Source: Ursus arctos
Lineage: Eukaryota; Chordata; Mammalia; Carnivora; Ursidae
Direction: 5' to 3'
Assembly: GCF_023065955.2 (NCBI RefSeq)
Contig: NW_026623100.1
Coordinates: 70,746,727-70,810,726, forward strand
Length of the DNA stretch: 64,000 bases
In this document: positions 1 through 11,560 of the stretch, in pieces
How the letters are laid out: every line of letters begins with the position of its first letter
How positions within the stretch are numbered: position 1 is the first letter of the stretch
Translations under genes and position numbers: made by a program
The notes under the pieces: model-generated
Databases searched by the model: none
Told to the model about the DNA's origin: nothing
Seen by the model: the letters and a program-made list of their open reading frames with translations, nothing else

Positions 1-2346
<2,346 letters not shown>

Positions 2347-2610
2347 AAAAAATTATTGCAAGTTTTAACAATTAAAATATTGACTCATGATCCTTTTAAT
2401 ACCTGGCATCTCATTCCTTATAATGTAAAGTAGGTGTTGAACAATTTTTTTTGGTGTTGAGCTATTTTTATTTATATTTAAGGTAAAGAGATTCATGCAT
2501 TAGCACTGAAAGTTAAATAATATATTTAAAGTAGTTAATTTCAGATCGAGTAACTATATTGAATAAGTATGCTTTTCATAGAGTGTAAATAAATAATAAT
2601 GCATAGTCGT
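2347..2610 (+). other. TTC32: TTC32 3' UTR with candidate poly(A) signals
   Basis: AT-rich sequence after the stop. ATTAAA occurs 25 bases past the stop (2371-2376) and a canonical AATAAA at 2588-2593, followed by more A/T-rich sequence. Either could end the transcript; the second is the stronger hexamer. The true cleavage site cannot be read from sequence alone. Confidence 0.55.
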
Positions 2611-3756
2611 ATGTTATTACAGTAAAATATTTAAAGAAATGTGTGGCATTTTCTTCAGTACAACTATATTTTTGTTATTTTCATTCCCAACTTTTTATTT
2701 AAAAAATTTGACATCTGGACCAAGCCACCCAGGTGCCCCTTCTCTTGGCTTCTATACTCTTTTCCTTACTCTTGACTGGGGTCAGATGTAATTTGAAAAA
2801 ACCAAAAAGCAAAAAACAAAACAGACCCCCCCCCCCAAAAAAAAGACTCTGTAAAATAATTTATTTGTTTCTTGGATTCAATGATTCTTCATCCTTTATC
2901 AGAAAAAAATGATATCACTGAAGGTCAGAATCAGCACTTGCTGATTAGAACCCAGATACTTATTTTTCTTTTGTCTTATTACTGGAAATAACTGAAGGAA
3001 TAATATATTTTTATGTCTTGGTTAAAACTTTAGGCATTACCCAGATTCTAAATTTCTGATTTACTAAGTAATACCTTTGTTATGCGCCTTCAAGATATTC
3101 TTTTATGTGTGCTATTGCTCAGATTTCTCTTATTTTAGTATTTCTGCTAAAGAAGTACCCAAACTATTCCAGCTTTTCTCTCTGCAAAAACAAGGCAGAA
3201 AATTGCGGTTACGAAGTAAGGTAAGATAGAGTAAATGGATGGAAGTTACTTTTGATCTTAGAGGATTACTCTTACACTAATTGAAAGCCTGGAGCTATTT
3301 ATGTTTTTTTCTGAAATCTGGAACTGAATGAAGCCAACAGACTTCCTTTATGATCGCAAACTGCAGTCTGCTGGAGGAACGGCAAACTCAATTTCCCAGT
3401 CACTTTTAGTCACTACCTGTTTGCCCTCTCCTGGATTTTCTCTGGTTTTTCTGTCTTTCACTGGCTTCTCTAACCTCCCCTCACTCACTACATAGTCTTG
3501 GCCCCCGTCATTTTGCAGGTCTGAAGTCTTTCTCAGTGGGTGTGGAGGATGCCATCCTACCTTCAGGGCAAATCAGTTTGGCATTTCCGTGGGTCTTAGT
3601 GTCTTCTCTGCCAAAGCTAACCCCCCTTCAAACTTTAACTCAGAGTTTCTAAACCTCTTTCTTGCCTAACAACCTTAATTTGTCCCTGAAAATGTTTCTA
3701 AGTGAAAAGCCATTACATGAAAAAAAAAGCCATTTATTTAATTTAATTTAGTTTAA
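2611..3756. other. TTC32 3' flank, AT-rich unique DNA
   Basis: No gene is seen. A C-run followed by an A-run lies at about 2826-2844, and the stretch around 2700-2740 ends in bases resembling a SINEC head in reverse (CCACCCAGGTGCCCC), so a heavily truncated SINE is possible there. The rest shows no structure I can name. Confidence 0.4.
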
Positions 3757-3959
3757 TTTTTTAAAAAAGAATTTGTTTATTTATTTATTTGACAGAGAGA
3801 GAGAGAGAGTGAGCACAGGCAGGGGGAGTGGCAGGCAGAGGGAGAGGGAGAAGCAGGCTCTCTGCGGAGCAGGGAGCCCGATGTTGGGCTCAAACCCAGG
3901 ACCCTGGGATCATGACCTGAGTTGAAGGCAGACGTTTGACTGAGCCAGCCAGGTGCCCC
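3757..3959 (-). mobile_element. SINEC carnivore SINE (older copy)
   Basis: Minus-strand tRNA-Lys-derived SINE. On the + strand it begins with the reversed tail (T-run, TTTATTTATTTATTTGACAG), passes the GA-rich middle and ends with the reversed tRNA-like head (CCAGGTGCCCC). Mismatches to the younger copies in this window and a blurred target duplication suggest an older insertion. Confidence 0.9.
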
Positions 3960-4178
3960 AAAATCCATTAATTTTAATTGAAAAAATTATGAATTCCATT
4001 TTATCCCAAGATACCCAAATACTTTTCACAGATAGAAAAATATATTTATTGAGTAATGAAGACAAGTGTATATAATTAATAGCAATTTGAAATTATATAA
4101 TTACATTTCCAGCAGTTACATCCAGTGTAATGGCATGAATGCTTCCAGCACTCATTTTTCTCTTTCTGTACTATTTTT

Positions 4179-4366
4179 TTTTTTAAGATTTTATTTATTT
4201 ATTTGACAGAGACAGCGAGCGAGAGAGGGAACGCAAGCAGGGGGAGTGGGAGAGGAAGAAGCAGGCTCCAAGCAGAGGAGCCTGATGTGGGGCTCGATCC
4301 CAGAACACCGGGATCACACCCTGAGCCGAAGGCAGACGCTTAATGACTGCGCCACCCAGGCGCCCC
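4179..4366 (-). mobile_element. SINEC carnivore SINE (young copy, 18-bp target duplication)
   Basis: A full-length minus-strand SINE ending in the reversed head CCACCCAGGCGCCCC. It is flanked by a perfect 18-bp direct repeat (TCTTTCTGTACTATTTTT) at 4161-4178 and 4367-4384, so the insertion is recent enough for the duplication to survive intact. Confidence 0.95.
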
Positions 4367-4384
4367 TCTTTCTGTACTATTTTT

Positions 4385-4480
4385 AAAAAGCTTTATTGAG
4401 ATATAATTTGCACACCATACAATTCACACTTAAAGTGTACAATTCAATGGTTTTTAAGTATATTCAGTTTCTGTACAGCC
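4385..4480 (-). mobile_element. Old L1M fragment between two SINEs
   Basis: The + strand reads CTTTATTGAGATATAATTTG, then a run ending AAGTGTACAATTCAATGG. I recognise this as the antisense of an old L1M 3' region. It is cut off on both sides by SINE insertions. Confidence 0.65.
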
Positions 4481-4682
4481 TTTTTTTTTTTTTTTTGAAG
4501 ATTTTATTTATTTATTTGACAGAGAGACACAGAGAGAGAGGGAACACAGGGAAGGGGAGTGTGAGAGGGAGAAAGCAGGCTTCCTGCTGAGCAGGGAGCC
4601 TGATGCGGCTCGATCCCAGGACTCTGGGATCATGACCTGAGCCGAAGGCAGACGCTTAACGGCTGAGCCACCCAGGCGCCCC
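4481..4682 (-). mobile_element. SINEC carnivore SINE
   Basis: Minus-strand SINE with an 18-base T-run, the reversed tail, a GA-rich middle and the reversed head CCACCCAGGCGCCCC. The flanks share an imperfect duplication around TTCTGTACAGCC and ATCTGTAAAAC. It is the third same-orientation copy within 930 bases. Confidence 0.92.
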
Positions 4683-5172
4683 ATCTGTAAAACTTTTAAA
4701 ACCAATTTTTCAGGGTTTTTGGGTCTCGTCGTCCTCTTGCAAACTGCACTTACTGAAGTTATAACAGAAAAACACCTTGGGGCAAATTACAGCATCCTTC
4801 ACAATACCAAAGAGCTTACAGACAAAACAGACAAAACAGATGGAGAGTCCTGAGGGATCTTCTCATCCAGCCAAGTAGCACAACGCCGGCGCGCTGGGGC
4901 AATGGGCAGGTGTGCCTCCGCCTGAAGCCATGAAGCCGAAATTCACCTCTATGTATTTAATTACTGCATCTGAGCGAACAGGTTGCTATTTACAAAAATT
5001 GTGGACAAACACGTGGTATAACTTTTCAAGATCCTAGTGAAAACTGAATGATCACTACATGAACTAAGTGTGTTACTGTGATAGCTTCTAGATAAATTCA
5101 TGTTTTGGTGTTTTCTATATTTCTCAAAAGTGGGACAAATTTTGGGAACGGGATTCCAGTTTAAATGGCATT
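4683..5172. other. Unassigned DNA
   Basis: No gene or clear repeat. A short tandem pair (GACAAAACA twice) is at about 4821-4838 and a small CpG-bearing patch at about 4881-4900. Otherwise nothing notable. Confidence 0.4.
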
Positions 5173-5210
5173 GAAATTTAACAAATCTTCTTTGAGATTT
5201 GTTAAATTTC
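5173..5210. repeat. Perfect 16-bp inverted repeat with 6-nt loop
   Basis: The left arm GAAATTTAACAAATCT (5173-5188) is exactly complementary to the right arm AGATTTGTTAAATTTC (5195-5210), around the loop TCTTTG. Pairing stops at the next base on each side. It is AT-rich and 38 nt in total, too short for a typical pre-miRNA unless outer pairing adds to it. Confidence 0.9.
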
Positions 5211-6540
5211 TCATCTAATGTTAGAGGACTTTAAAAAAAATCCACTGTTGCATTCTTTACAAAAAAGGAAAGAAGGTGAGAAATACAATTTTTTTTGAGA
5301 AGCAAAGCAATTGGTAAGATTTTAAAAATGTAGTTTATATCTCTTAAAATCACAAGGAGATAAAAGAATACATCCATGTAGCAAAAGACAAACCCACGAG
5401 GGAAGCCCCAAAAGCAGAAATTATGAGCTGTGAAGGGACGTGAATACAGTGAGGGAAGTACTCAGCAGGGCGCTCCCAGGCTTGTGTCTGTCAGCATCTC
5501 ATCTCACATGCAATAATGCAGGGAAAAGTCTTATTTTTCATAGAGGATAAAGCTGATGCTAAGAGATTCAGTAACTTGCCCAAAGTCATGTTCCAAAACC
5601 CACGAAAACCTTTGGAACTGCAGTTAGTATTGATTGATTTTTGTTGCTGGCATCAACTCAAAGCAGACATGAGAACCCTTTTTTTTCCCTTCGATCCTGG
5701 TACAAAATTTAAATCGCTCGTAAGTTGTTTTAGCATCCATCAAGGTGGGTAGCAAAACAATATTAAAATTCGTTTTTACCATGGAACGTTACTGCAATTA
5801 TAGACTTGCTTGTTGGTAATTTTCCTTCCTGATTGAAAACAGACACAGAAGATGGTGAAAAGCAGATTAATATTAAGAGCAAACTCCATTTGGAAAATGG
5901 AAAGCCTCTGCTGCCAATATGTAAATTTGTATCTTATGTTAAGAAAAAGTATCCAACATCTATAAACAAGGAAAAGGGAGATTGCATATCCTTTCAATAT
6001 GATACTGAGCACAGCCTAAAATCCACCCAGGGACTATTTAATTCTCTGAGATTACATATAATTTACAGATTTTTGTCCAGAGCAGATGCAACGGTTTCTT
6101 TCTGGTAGAAATGACCCTAAAGATCATGGTATCATGGTCTTATCACCCTGGAGGACATTAACTAGTTTTGATTCTAGGTTAACCTAGTGACTTAATTCCG
6201 CAATTCTTCATTGACTATAAATACTCAGTTCCTGAAATGCCCTTTTACCATCCTGGTGGTTTTCTCATTCATGAGTCAAGTAGACATTTGTCATGTGTTC
6301 ATTCTGTTTTCTTAGAAGAGTCATGCTTAGTTTTAAACAATTTATATTTGACACTTCTATTGAAAAAACAAAACCAACTTTATTAATAGAGTTTGCAATT
6401 ATATAGTCTCTTATTTCTCATAGGACTAAGAAAAGATGGACTGGAAGTTTCTACTGCCTGTTTATTTGAAATTTCAATAATTCTTGTTTGGATTATGAGA
6501 AGTGTAATTGAGCTCTGACCGAAGTAAAGTATAGGGAAGG
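5211..6540. other. AT-rich DNA with an antisense MIR core
   Basis: At about 5530-5600 the sequence TAACTTGCCCAAAGTCATG and its left flank match the antisense core of MIR. The remainder, including a 91-codon open frame at 5833-6108, shows no motif that I recognise and no codon pattern that argues for a gene. Confidence 0.4.
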
Positions 6541-7060
6541 ACTTAACCTTAAATCACAACACATGTAAGTACTCCTTTGAAAAGTAGGCAAAAGCACAGA
6601 GAATGTAGAAAACAGAAGTCCCCACCCTCCACCCCCAGGCCCTTTCCCGTTCTCACGCTGCAAAAGGAGCCACTGTGAAGTTGTATCTACCCTTCCAGAC
6701 CTTTTTCGGTGTACAAATACACAGACACATGTACGCATGGACATGCACAGATTAATGGCATATCATTATTCAGTAATTTAAATTATTGATGATCTTGGAT
6801 ATTCTTCTATGTAAGAACATAGAAATCGGCCTCGTTCTGCTTGGACCCATGATTTTAAAAAATCCACATTAAGAATGCTTGCCAATTTTTTGTTATAAAA
6901 TTAATAATGCATATGGTAATAAAAATTAAAACCGCACAGGAGGGATAAATGGAGATTAAGACCCGCCCCCCTTCCAGAGGTGAAGGCTTTAACCAGAACA
7001 ACTGGAAACAAAGCGTCAAACCGCTCACTTCGCTGTTCCCACCACTCACATCTTTAAAAC
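6541..7060. mobile_element. Probable old LINE-type remnant, poorly assigned
   Basis: Around 6660-6830 the order of phrases (AGCCACTGTGAAG, then CTTCCAGACCTTTTTC, then CATATCATTATTCAG) resembles a common degraded mammalian LINE 3' region. The family is not certain. The rest to 7060 is unassigned. Confidence 0.35.
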
Positions 7061-7440
7061 ATTAGTTTGAGTTCTTTTCACCACCTTTGTGGATCTGTGC
7101 CCTTGAGGCAATTTTAGCCAGTTTGTACCAGGAATACCTCTGAGGATATCATCTTGGCACCACATTTCCCAAACCTATTTCCACTTCTTGCTCTCTTTAA
7201 GACGAGTTGCCACGGTGCAACCTGAATTTGTCCCAGACGGAGCTCACGGGCCTCCTCGCTCTGCTCCCTGCTGCTGTCGGAGCCAGACCCCCGCCCTAGA
7301 TCCCCAGCGGCAGCAGCCCAGCGATTCCCCTGCTGCCACCCCAGGCCCGCGTGCTCCCCCCCACCTTTTCTTTTTGCAGGTCTCCCAACTGGTCTGCCTT
7401 GGCTGTCACCGCAGAGTGGTTTGTGTCAGAGTAAGCAGCA
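7061..7440. other. Unassigned DNA at an AT-to-GC transition
   Basis: Base composition changes here from AT-rich to GC-rich. C-rich runs appear around 7240-7370. No gene or named repeat is seen. Confidence 0.35.
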
Positions 7441-7444
7441 GAGT

Positions 7445-7790
7445 TTCCCCAAAGGCCTTTGCGCTGGCCGTTCCCTCCCTGCCCCTCATCCCACCGCTGG
7501 CCCTCTGCTCCTCCAGGCCTTTGATCCTCTGTCCCCTGACAGTGGGGCCCTCTTCTAACCTCCTGCCCCACTGAGACACGCAAATCCCCATCACGCTCCT
7601 CGTCTCACTTTTTCTCTGTCTGCCCTACCATGTGTTTATTCCTTTTGTCTCCCTGTCTCCTCCCTCCCGAAGGTAGGCTACCTCAGGGCAGGGACTTCTG
7701 TCTGCTTTGCTCATGCCCCATCATCGGCCCCTCGCACAGAGCCTGGGACACAGGAGCCTCAGACATGTTGAATGGATTAATGAGTTCGTT
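7445..7790 (+). mobile_element. L2 LINE 3' end
   Basis: Degraded but ordered L2 phrases: a C/T-rich stretch, then GGCTACCTCAGGGCAGGGAC, a GCACAGAGCCTGGGACACAG block, and a TTGAATGGATTAATGAG end matching the typical L2 tail. Sense orientation. Confidence 0.65.
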
Positions 7791-7795
7791 ATCAA

Positions 7796-8033
7796 ATCTG
7801 CTAATTAACTTGCTATTTAGATCTTACAGATTCATCACTGTCTATTAGGTGTGGGGCCGACAAGTGTTTGATCCTTTATTTCTCAGTTGATATTGAAAAG
7901 GGGCCTGATTTGTAGTTGTTTTTATTTTACTTTAAATAGCTCACTGTTCTAGTTTAGAGGAAGAAAAGTTCTCTAAAAGACAAGGTTGATTCAGCAAGGA
8001 CTTTGTGTTTTAATAGGGCTTTTAACAGGTACT
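7796..8033. other. AT-rich unassigned DNA
   Basis: Short AT-rich interval between the L2 remnant and the MLT1 LTR. Nothing recognised. Confidence 0.35.
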
Positions 8034-8462
8034 TGTTACGGGTTGAATTGTGTCCCCCAAAAAGATATGTTGGAAGTCTTCGCCATCAGTACCTCTGAAT
8101 GGGACGCTATTGGGGAAGGGGGGCTGTTGTGATGTAACTAGTTAAGGTGAACTGGTTGGGGTGGGGTGGGCCATTAATCCAATATGACTGATGTCCTTAT
8201 AAGAAGGGAATTTGAACTCAGACACAGGGGAGAAGGCCACGTGTATATGGAAGCAGCCACAAGCCAAGGGCCACGTGGGGCCACCAGGAGCTGGAGGAGG
8301 GCAAGGAAAGATCCTGTCCTAGAGCCTCCAAAGGGAGCATGGCCCTGCTGACACCTCGATGTCAGACTTTGAGCCTCCAGAACTGGGAGAGAAGGCATTT
8401 CTGTTGTTATCAGCTCCCCCGGCTGTGGTGCTTTGCTGTGGCAGTCCTGGGAAACTGAGTCA
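8034..8462 (+). mobile_element. Solo MLT1-type LTR (ERVL-MaLR)
   Basis: Starts TGTTACGGGTTGAATTGTG with CCCCC, continues through CCATTAATCCAATATGAC and GATGTCCTTATAAGAAGGG, then AGCATGGCCCTGCTGACACC and a GAAACTGAGTCA end. These are landmarks of MLT1 LTRs in order. No internal retroviral-like sequence adjoins it, so it is a solo LTR. No functional open frame is expected or seen. Confidence 0.8.
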
Positions 8463-9080
8463 GCACCTAATAAATATTAGTTCAATTTCCAAATGACAGG
8501 TGTCTTACACGTACGCTTTCGTGTGCTTGCACCAACAAATGGCACTCGTGCAAGGAGTAAGTATTTGGTGAGAATGAGCCTGTAAACTAAAGACTTCCAA
8601 GGAAGGGAGTGAAGAAAGGGGCCTTGTTTCCCTTTCTCCTCACTGTTTCAGGAGAGGGGCTTGTGACTAAGGACCCTACAAAACATGCTGGTTTGTCCTG
8701 GCTGTCCGCCGAGAAGTTCACAACCACCCTGTGCGCCCTCAAGACGCTCTGCTATTGGAGGACAGAGGCTCCTCTGGCTTGAGACTGAAAAGACAAGTGG
8801 GAGTCCTTTCGGGCTGCCAAGCAACAAGCCATTACGACAAGCCAGGTGAGATGCCATCCAAGTTGGCTGAGCCGGTGGGATCGGGAGCTGTCAGAGGGGC
8901 TCGCAGAGCAATTATCATTTCCATTGTGAAGACCGGCTGCCAGTAGACTTACTGGAACTGGAGCAGCCTCCTGAATGGGGAGGAGAGGAGGCGGGCAAAT
9001 GGAGTGAGGCGCCTGCTTGTGGAGCCCAACCCCACATCTGTCACAGATGCCAGCGTGTGACAGTGACCAGCGTCGTCTTC
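8463..9080. other. GC-rich unassigned DNA
   Basis: A short AATAAATATTAG remnant near 8470 may be the tail of another L2/MIR copy. The rest shows no gene and no clear repeat. Confidence 0.35.
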
Positions 9081-9530
9081 TCTACCCTTGTTAACCTCCT
9101 GCCACCATCCTGTCTCTGCTCACAGTGTTATTTCCCAGAACACCCTCTTTCCCTCATTTATTCAAGTCTGGCCCATTCTTGAAGCTTCAACAACTACATG
9201 AACCCTTCCCTGCTGATATCCGTCTAGACTCATCACCCTATTCTCCAGTGTTTCATTACGGTCTAGATGGAGCACCTTTGCCACTGAATGTGGTCCGCAG
9301 ACCAGTAGTGGTGGCATCAACTGGGTCTGTATCTCAGAGTGTGTTTCACCGACTCCCTAGAAGACTCTGGTGCACACCGAAGCTTGAGAACCACTTGTCT
9401 ATATCATCTCAATATCTGGTTATGCTCTTCCTGTTTCCTTCCTATTTGTCACCCCACCCACCTCGAGCTAGGGACCCTGAGGACCGGAACAGCATTTGTA
9501 CGTCTCTTTCTGGCACTTGGCCCAGGGGTA
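9080..9530 (+). mobile_element. L2 remnant interrupted by MER5A
   Basis: L2-like phrases on the left (9080-9240, for example CATGAACCCTTCCCTG) and right (9415-9530, CTAGGGACCCTGAGGACCGG, then GGCACTTGGCCCAGG) run in the same direction. A DNA transposon fragment splits them. Confidence 0.5.
9282..9402 (-). mobile_element. MER5A-like hAT-Charlie element
   Basis: TGGTCCGCAGACCAGTAGTG, then GGCATCAACTGG, ending CGAAGCTTGAGAACCACTTG. This is the known order of a MER5A element in reverse. It is short and non-autonomous. Confidence 0.7.
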
Positions 9531-10239
9531 AGCCCAGGTGCCTGATGGCCAGGGTGACTGATCAGTGTCTCCTTCCCCAACTGTTCTAGTCCTATTCGAG
9601 CAGTGGAGGAGGGGAGAGGAGGAAAGGACAGATGCTGGGAGACTTTCCTTGGCTCCCCTCACTCTCTCAAGGACTTGAGTTTCTCGGGGAGGGTGGGTGG
9701 TATGTTTCCTCTCTCAAACTGGAGATCACATCGGTACCATGGAACTTGGCATGATGGATAATACTGAGTTATCACGCCAGGGCCTGCCTCGATCCAGAAT
9801 TCTGTCTGCAATAGTTTTATGTGGGGTTTCCTCCCTGGAAAAAGTCATCGCTGTTGAGCAAATCAAGCAATGCTGGCTCACTGTTCCTTTTTTCTGGATC
9901 AGTAGGTCCTTCGTCTGGGCGAGGAGCGGTGGCTAGCTCTGCTGGCTTACAGAATCCATGAGAAGGGTTTTCAGACATGACTAATGTATAGCGACCTCAG
10001 GCTTCCTACTCCCGGGCTCTCGTAAAATACTGCTGTGCTCCAGCCTCATCAATTACCAGGACAGCCAGCAGTCCCGGACCGGGGAGCAGCCTGCCCTTGC
10101 CCCAAGTGCTCTTCCTCCTCGGTCTGCTAGCGCTCACATTTCTAGACAATTCCTTTTGAATTGCTTAATGGGCATATAATTTTAATCAGAGTCACATGAC
10201 ACTTGAGCTGGAAGGAATTTGAGAAATCACCTCCTTGAT
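9531..10239. other. Unassigned DNA
   Basis: Mixed composition with no recognised gene or repeat. Short frames such as 9697-9936 have no family resemblance. Confidence 0.35.
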
Positions 10240-10600
10240 TTTTATTCATCATCTGCTTATTTAAAAGACTTTATTTTGTGGACGTCTAGGTTTCCAACAA
10301 AATTAAGAGGAAGGTACAGAGACGAACATATACCTTTTACCCCCCACACATGCATAGCTTCCCTCATGACTGATCTCACTCCCCAGGATGGTGCTTTTTT
10401 TTTTTTTTTAATAACCAAGGATGAACCTACATGGACGCATCCTCATCACCCGAAGTTCATAGCTCCCCTTAGGGTTCGCTCTTTGTAGTGTACATTCTGG
10501 GGGTTTGGACAAATGAGTGAGGACATATGTCCTGAAAATCCTCTGTCCTAAAAATCCTCTGCGTGCTGCCTTTCTGTCCCCTGCCCTCTTCCTAGGACCC
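10240..10600 (-). mobile_element. L1M 3' UTR-type fragment, antisense
   Basis: The + strand phrases (GTTTCCAACAAAATTAAGAG, CCCACACATGCATAGC, GATGAACCTACATGGACGC, CATTCTGGGGGTTTGGACAA) are the standard antisense order of an old L1M 3' region. An internal T-run sits at 10397-10410. Confidence 0.7.
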
Positions 10601-10961
10601 CTTTATTTTATACATAGACAAACAGGCAGAAGTTGTGCAGATGGTAACAGAACCCGAGCCCTTCTGAGCTCTCAGTTTAAGAATAACCGTGGCTCCTAGT
10701 GAGTGAAGCACCTCGGTTTCTACTTGTTTTCACTTATCTTGATGCCAAATCTAGACCTGCCTCAAGATGCCGTTCTTTGCCTGGGACCATCCTCCAGAAT
10801 GGGAGCCCTGCAGCTCCAACCCTATGACGAACTGTGCCAGGGTCCCAAAACCTGATGCAGAGAAGTGTTAGGTGCACGGGCACCCAAATCACACCCCTGA
10901 GTAGAGAGGGTGCCCCAAGGCGCAGGCAGGTTGTGGGGCTGCAGGAAAGGAAGTTGGTATA
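10601..10961. other. Unassigned DNA
   Basis: No gene or clear repeat. It separates an old L1M fragment from a younger carnivore L1. Confidence 0.35.
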
Positions 10962-11346
10962 AAGCACTTTGGGTGTTGAGTTTGATAAGTCCTTTATAGA
11001 TCTTGGATACCAGCCCTTTATCCAAAATGTCATTTGCAAATATCTTCTCCCATTCCATGGATTGCCTCTTAGTTTTGTTGACTGTTTCCTTTGCTGTGCA
11101 AAAGCTTTTTATCTTGAGAGGGAGACCAACCATGAGAGACTCGGGACTCCGGGAAACAAACTGAGGGTTATAGAAGGGAGGGGGTGGGGGAATGGGGTAC
11201 CCAGGTGATGGGCATTAAGGAGGGCAGTGATGGAATAGCCTTGGGTGTTTTATACAACTGATGAATCACTAAATTCTACCTCCGAAACTAATAACACACT
11301 ATATGTTAAACGGAATTTAAATAAAAATTAATTAATTAAAAAAAGG
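10962..11346 (+). mobile_element. Truncated carnivore L1 with 5' inversion
   Basis: Two L1 pieces are joined head-on. 10962-11117 is the antisense of the L1 ORF2 3' region (TTGAGTTTGATAAGTCC to AAAAGCTTTTTATCTTGA). 11118-11346 is the sense carnivore L1 3' UTR (GGGAGACCAACCATGAGAG, GGGAAACAAACTGAGGG) ending in an AATAAA-type sequence and an A-rich tail. This is the classic twin-priming product. No intact coding sequence remains. Confidence 0.85.
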
Positions 11347-11484
11347 ATACAGGTTTCATGGGGTCCAAGAACAATCTGCCTAAGCGGGCTTGGGGAGGGG
11401 CAAGGTGTGGGAGTGGGCTGCCCGCCTGCCAGCTCTCCCCAGCCCAGCATCCCTGGTGTCTTGAGGGGTCCAGTAAATAGCACT

Positions 11485-11560
11485 GGGGTTCGAACCAGAC
11501 AGGCACATTTAGAGGGGATGTTGGGGTTCGAACCAGACAGGCACATTTAGAGGGGATGTT
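11485..11560. repeat. Tandem duplication, 2 x 38 bp
   Basis: The 38-base unit beginning GGGGTTCGAACCAGACAGG occurs twice head to tail (11485-11522 and 11523-11560) with no mismatch. Perfect identity points to a recent duplication. Confidence 0.95.
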
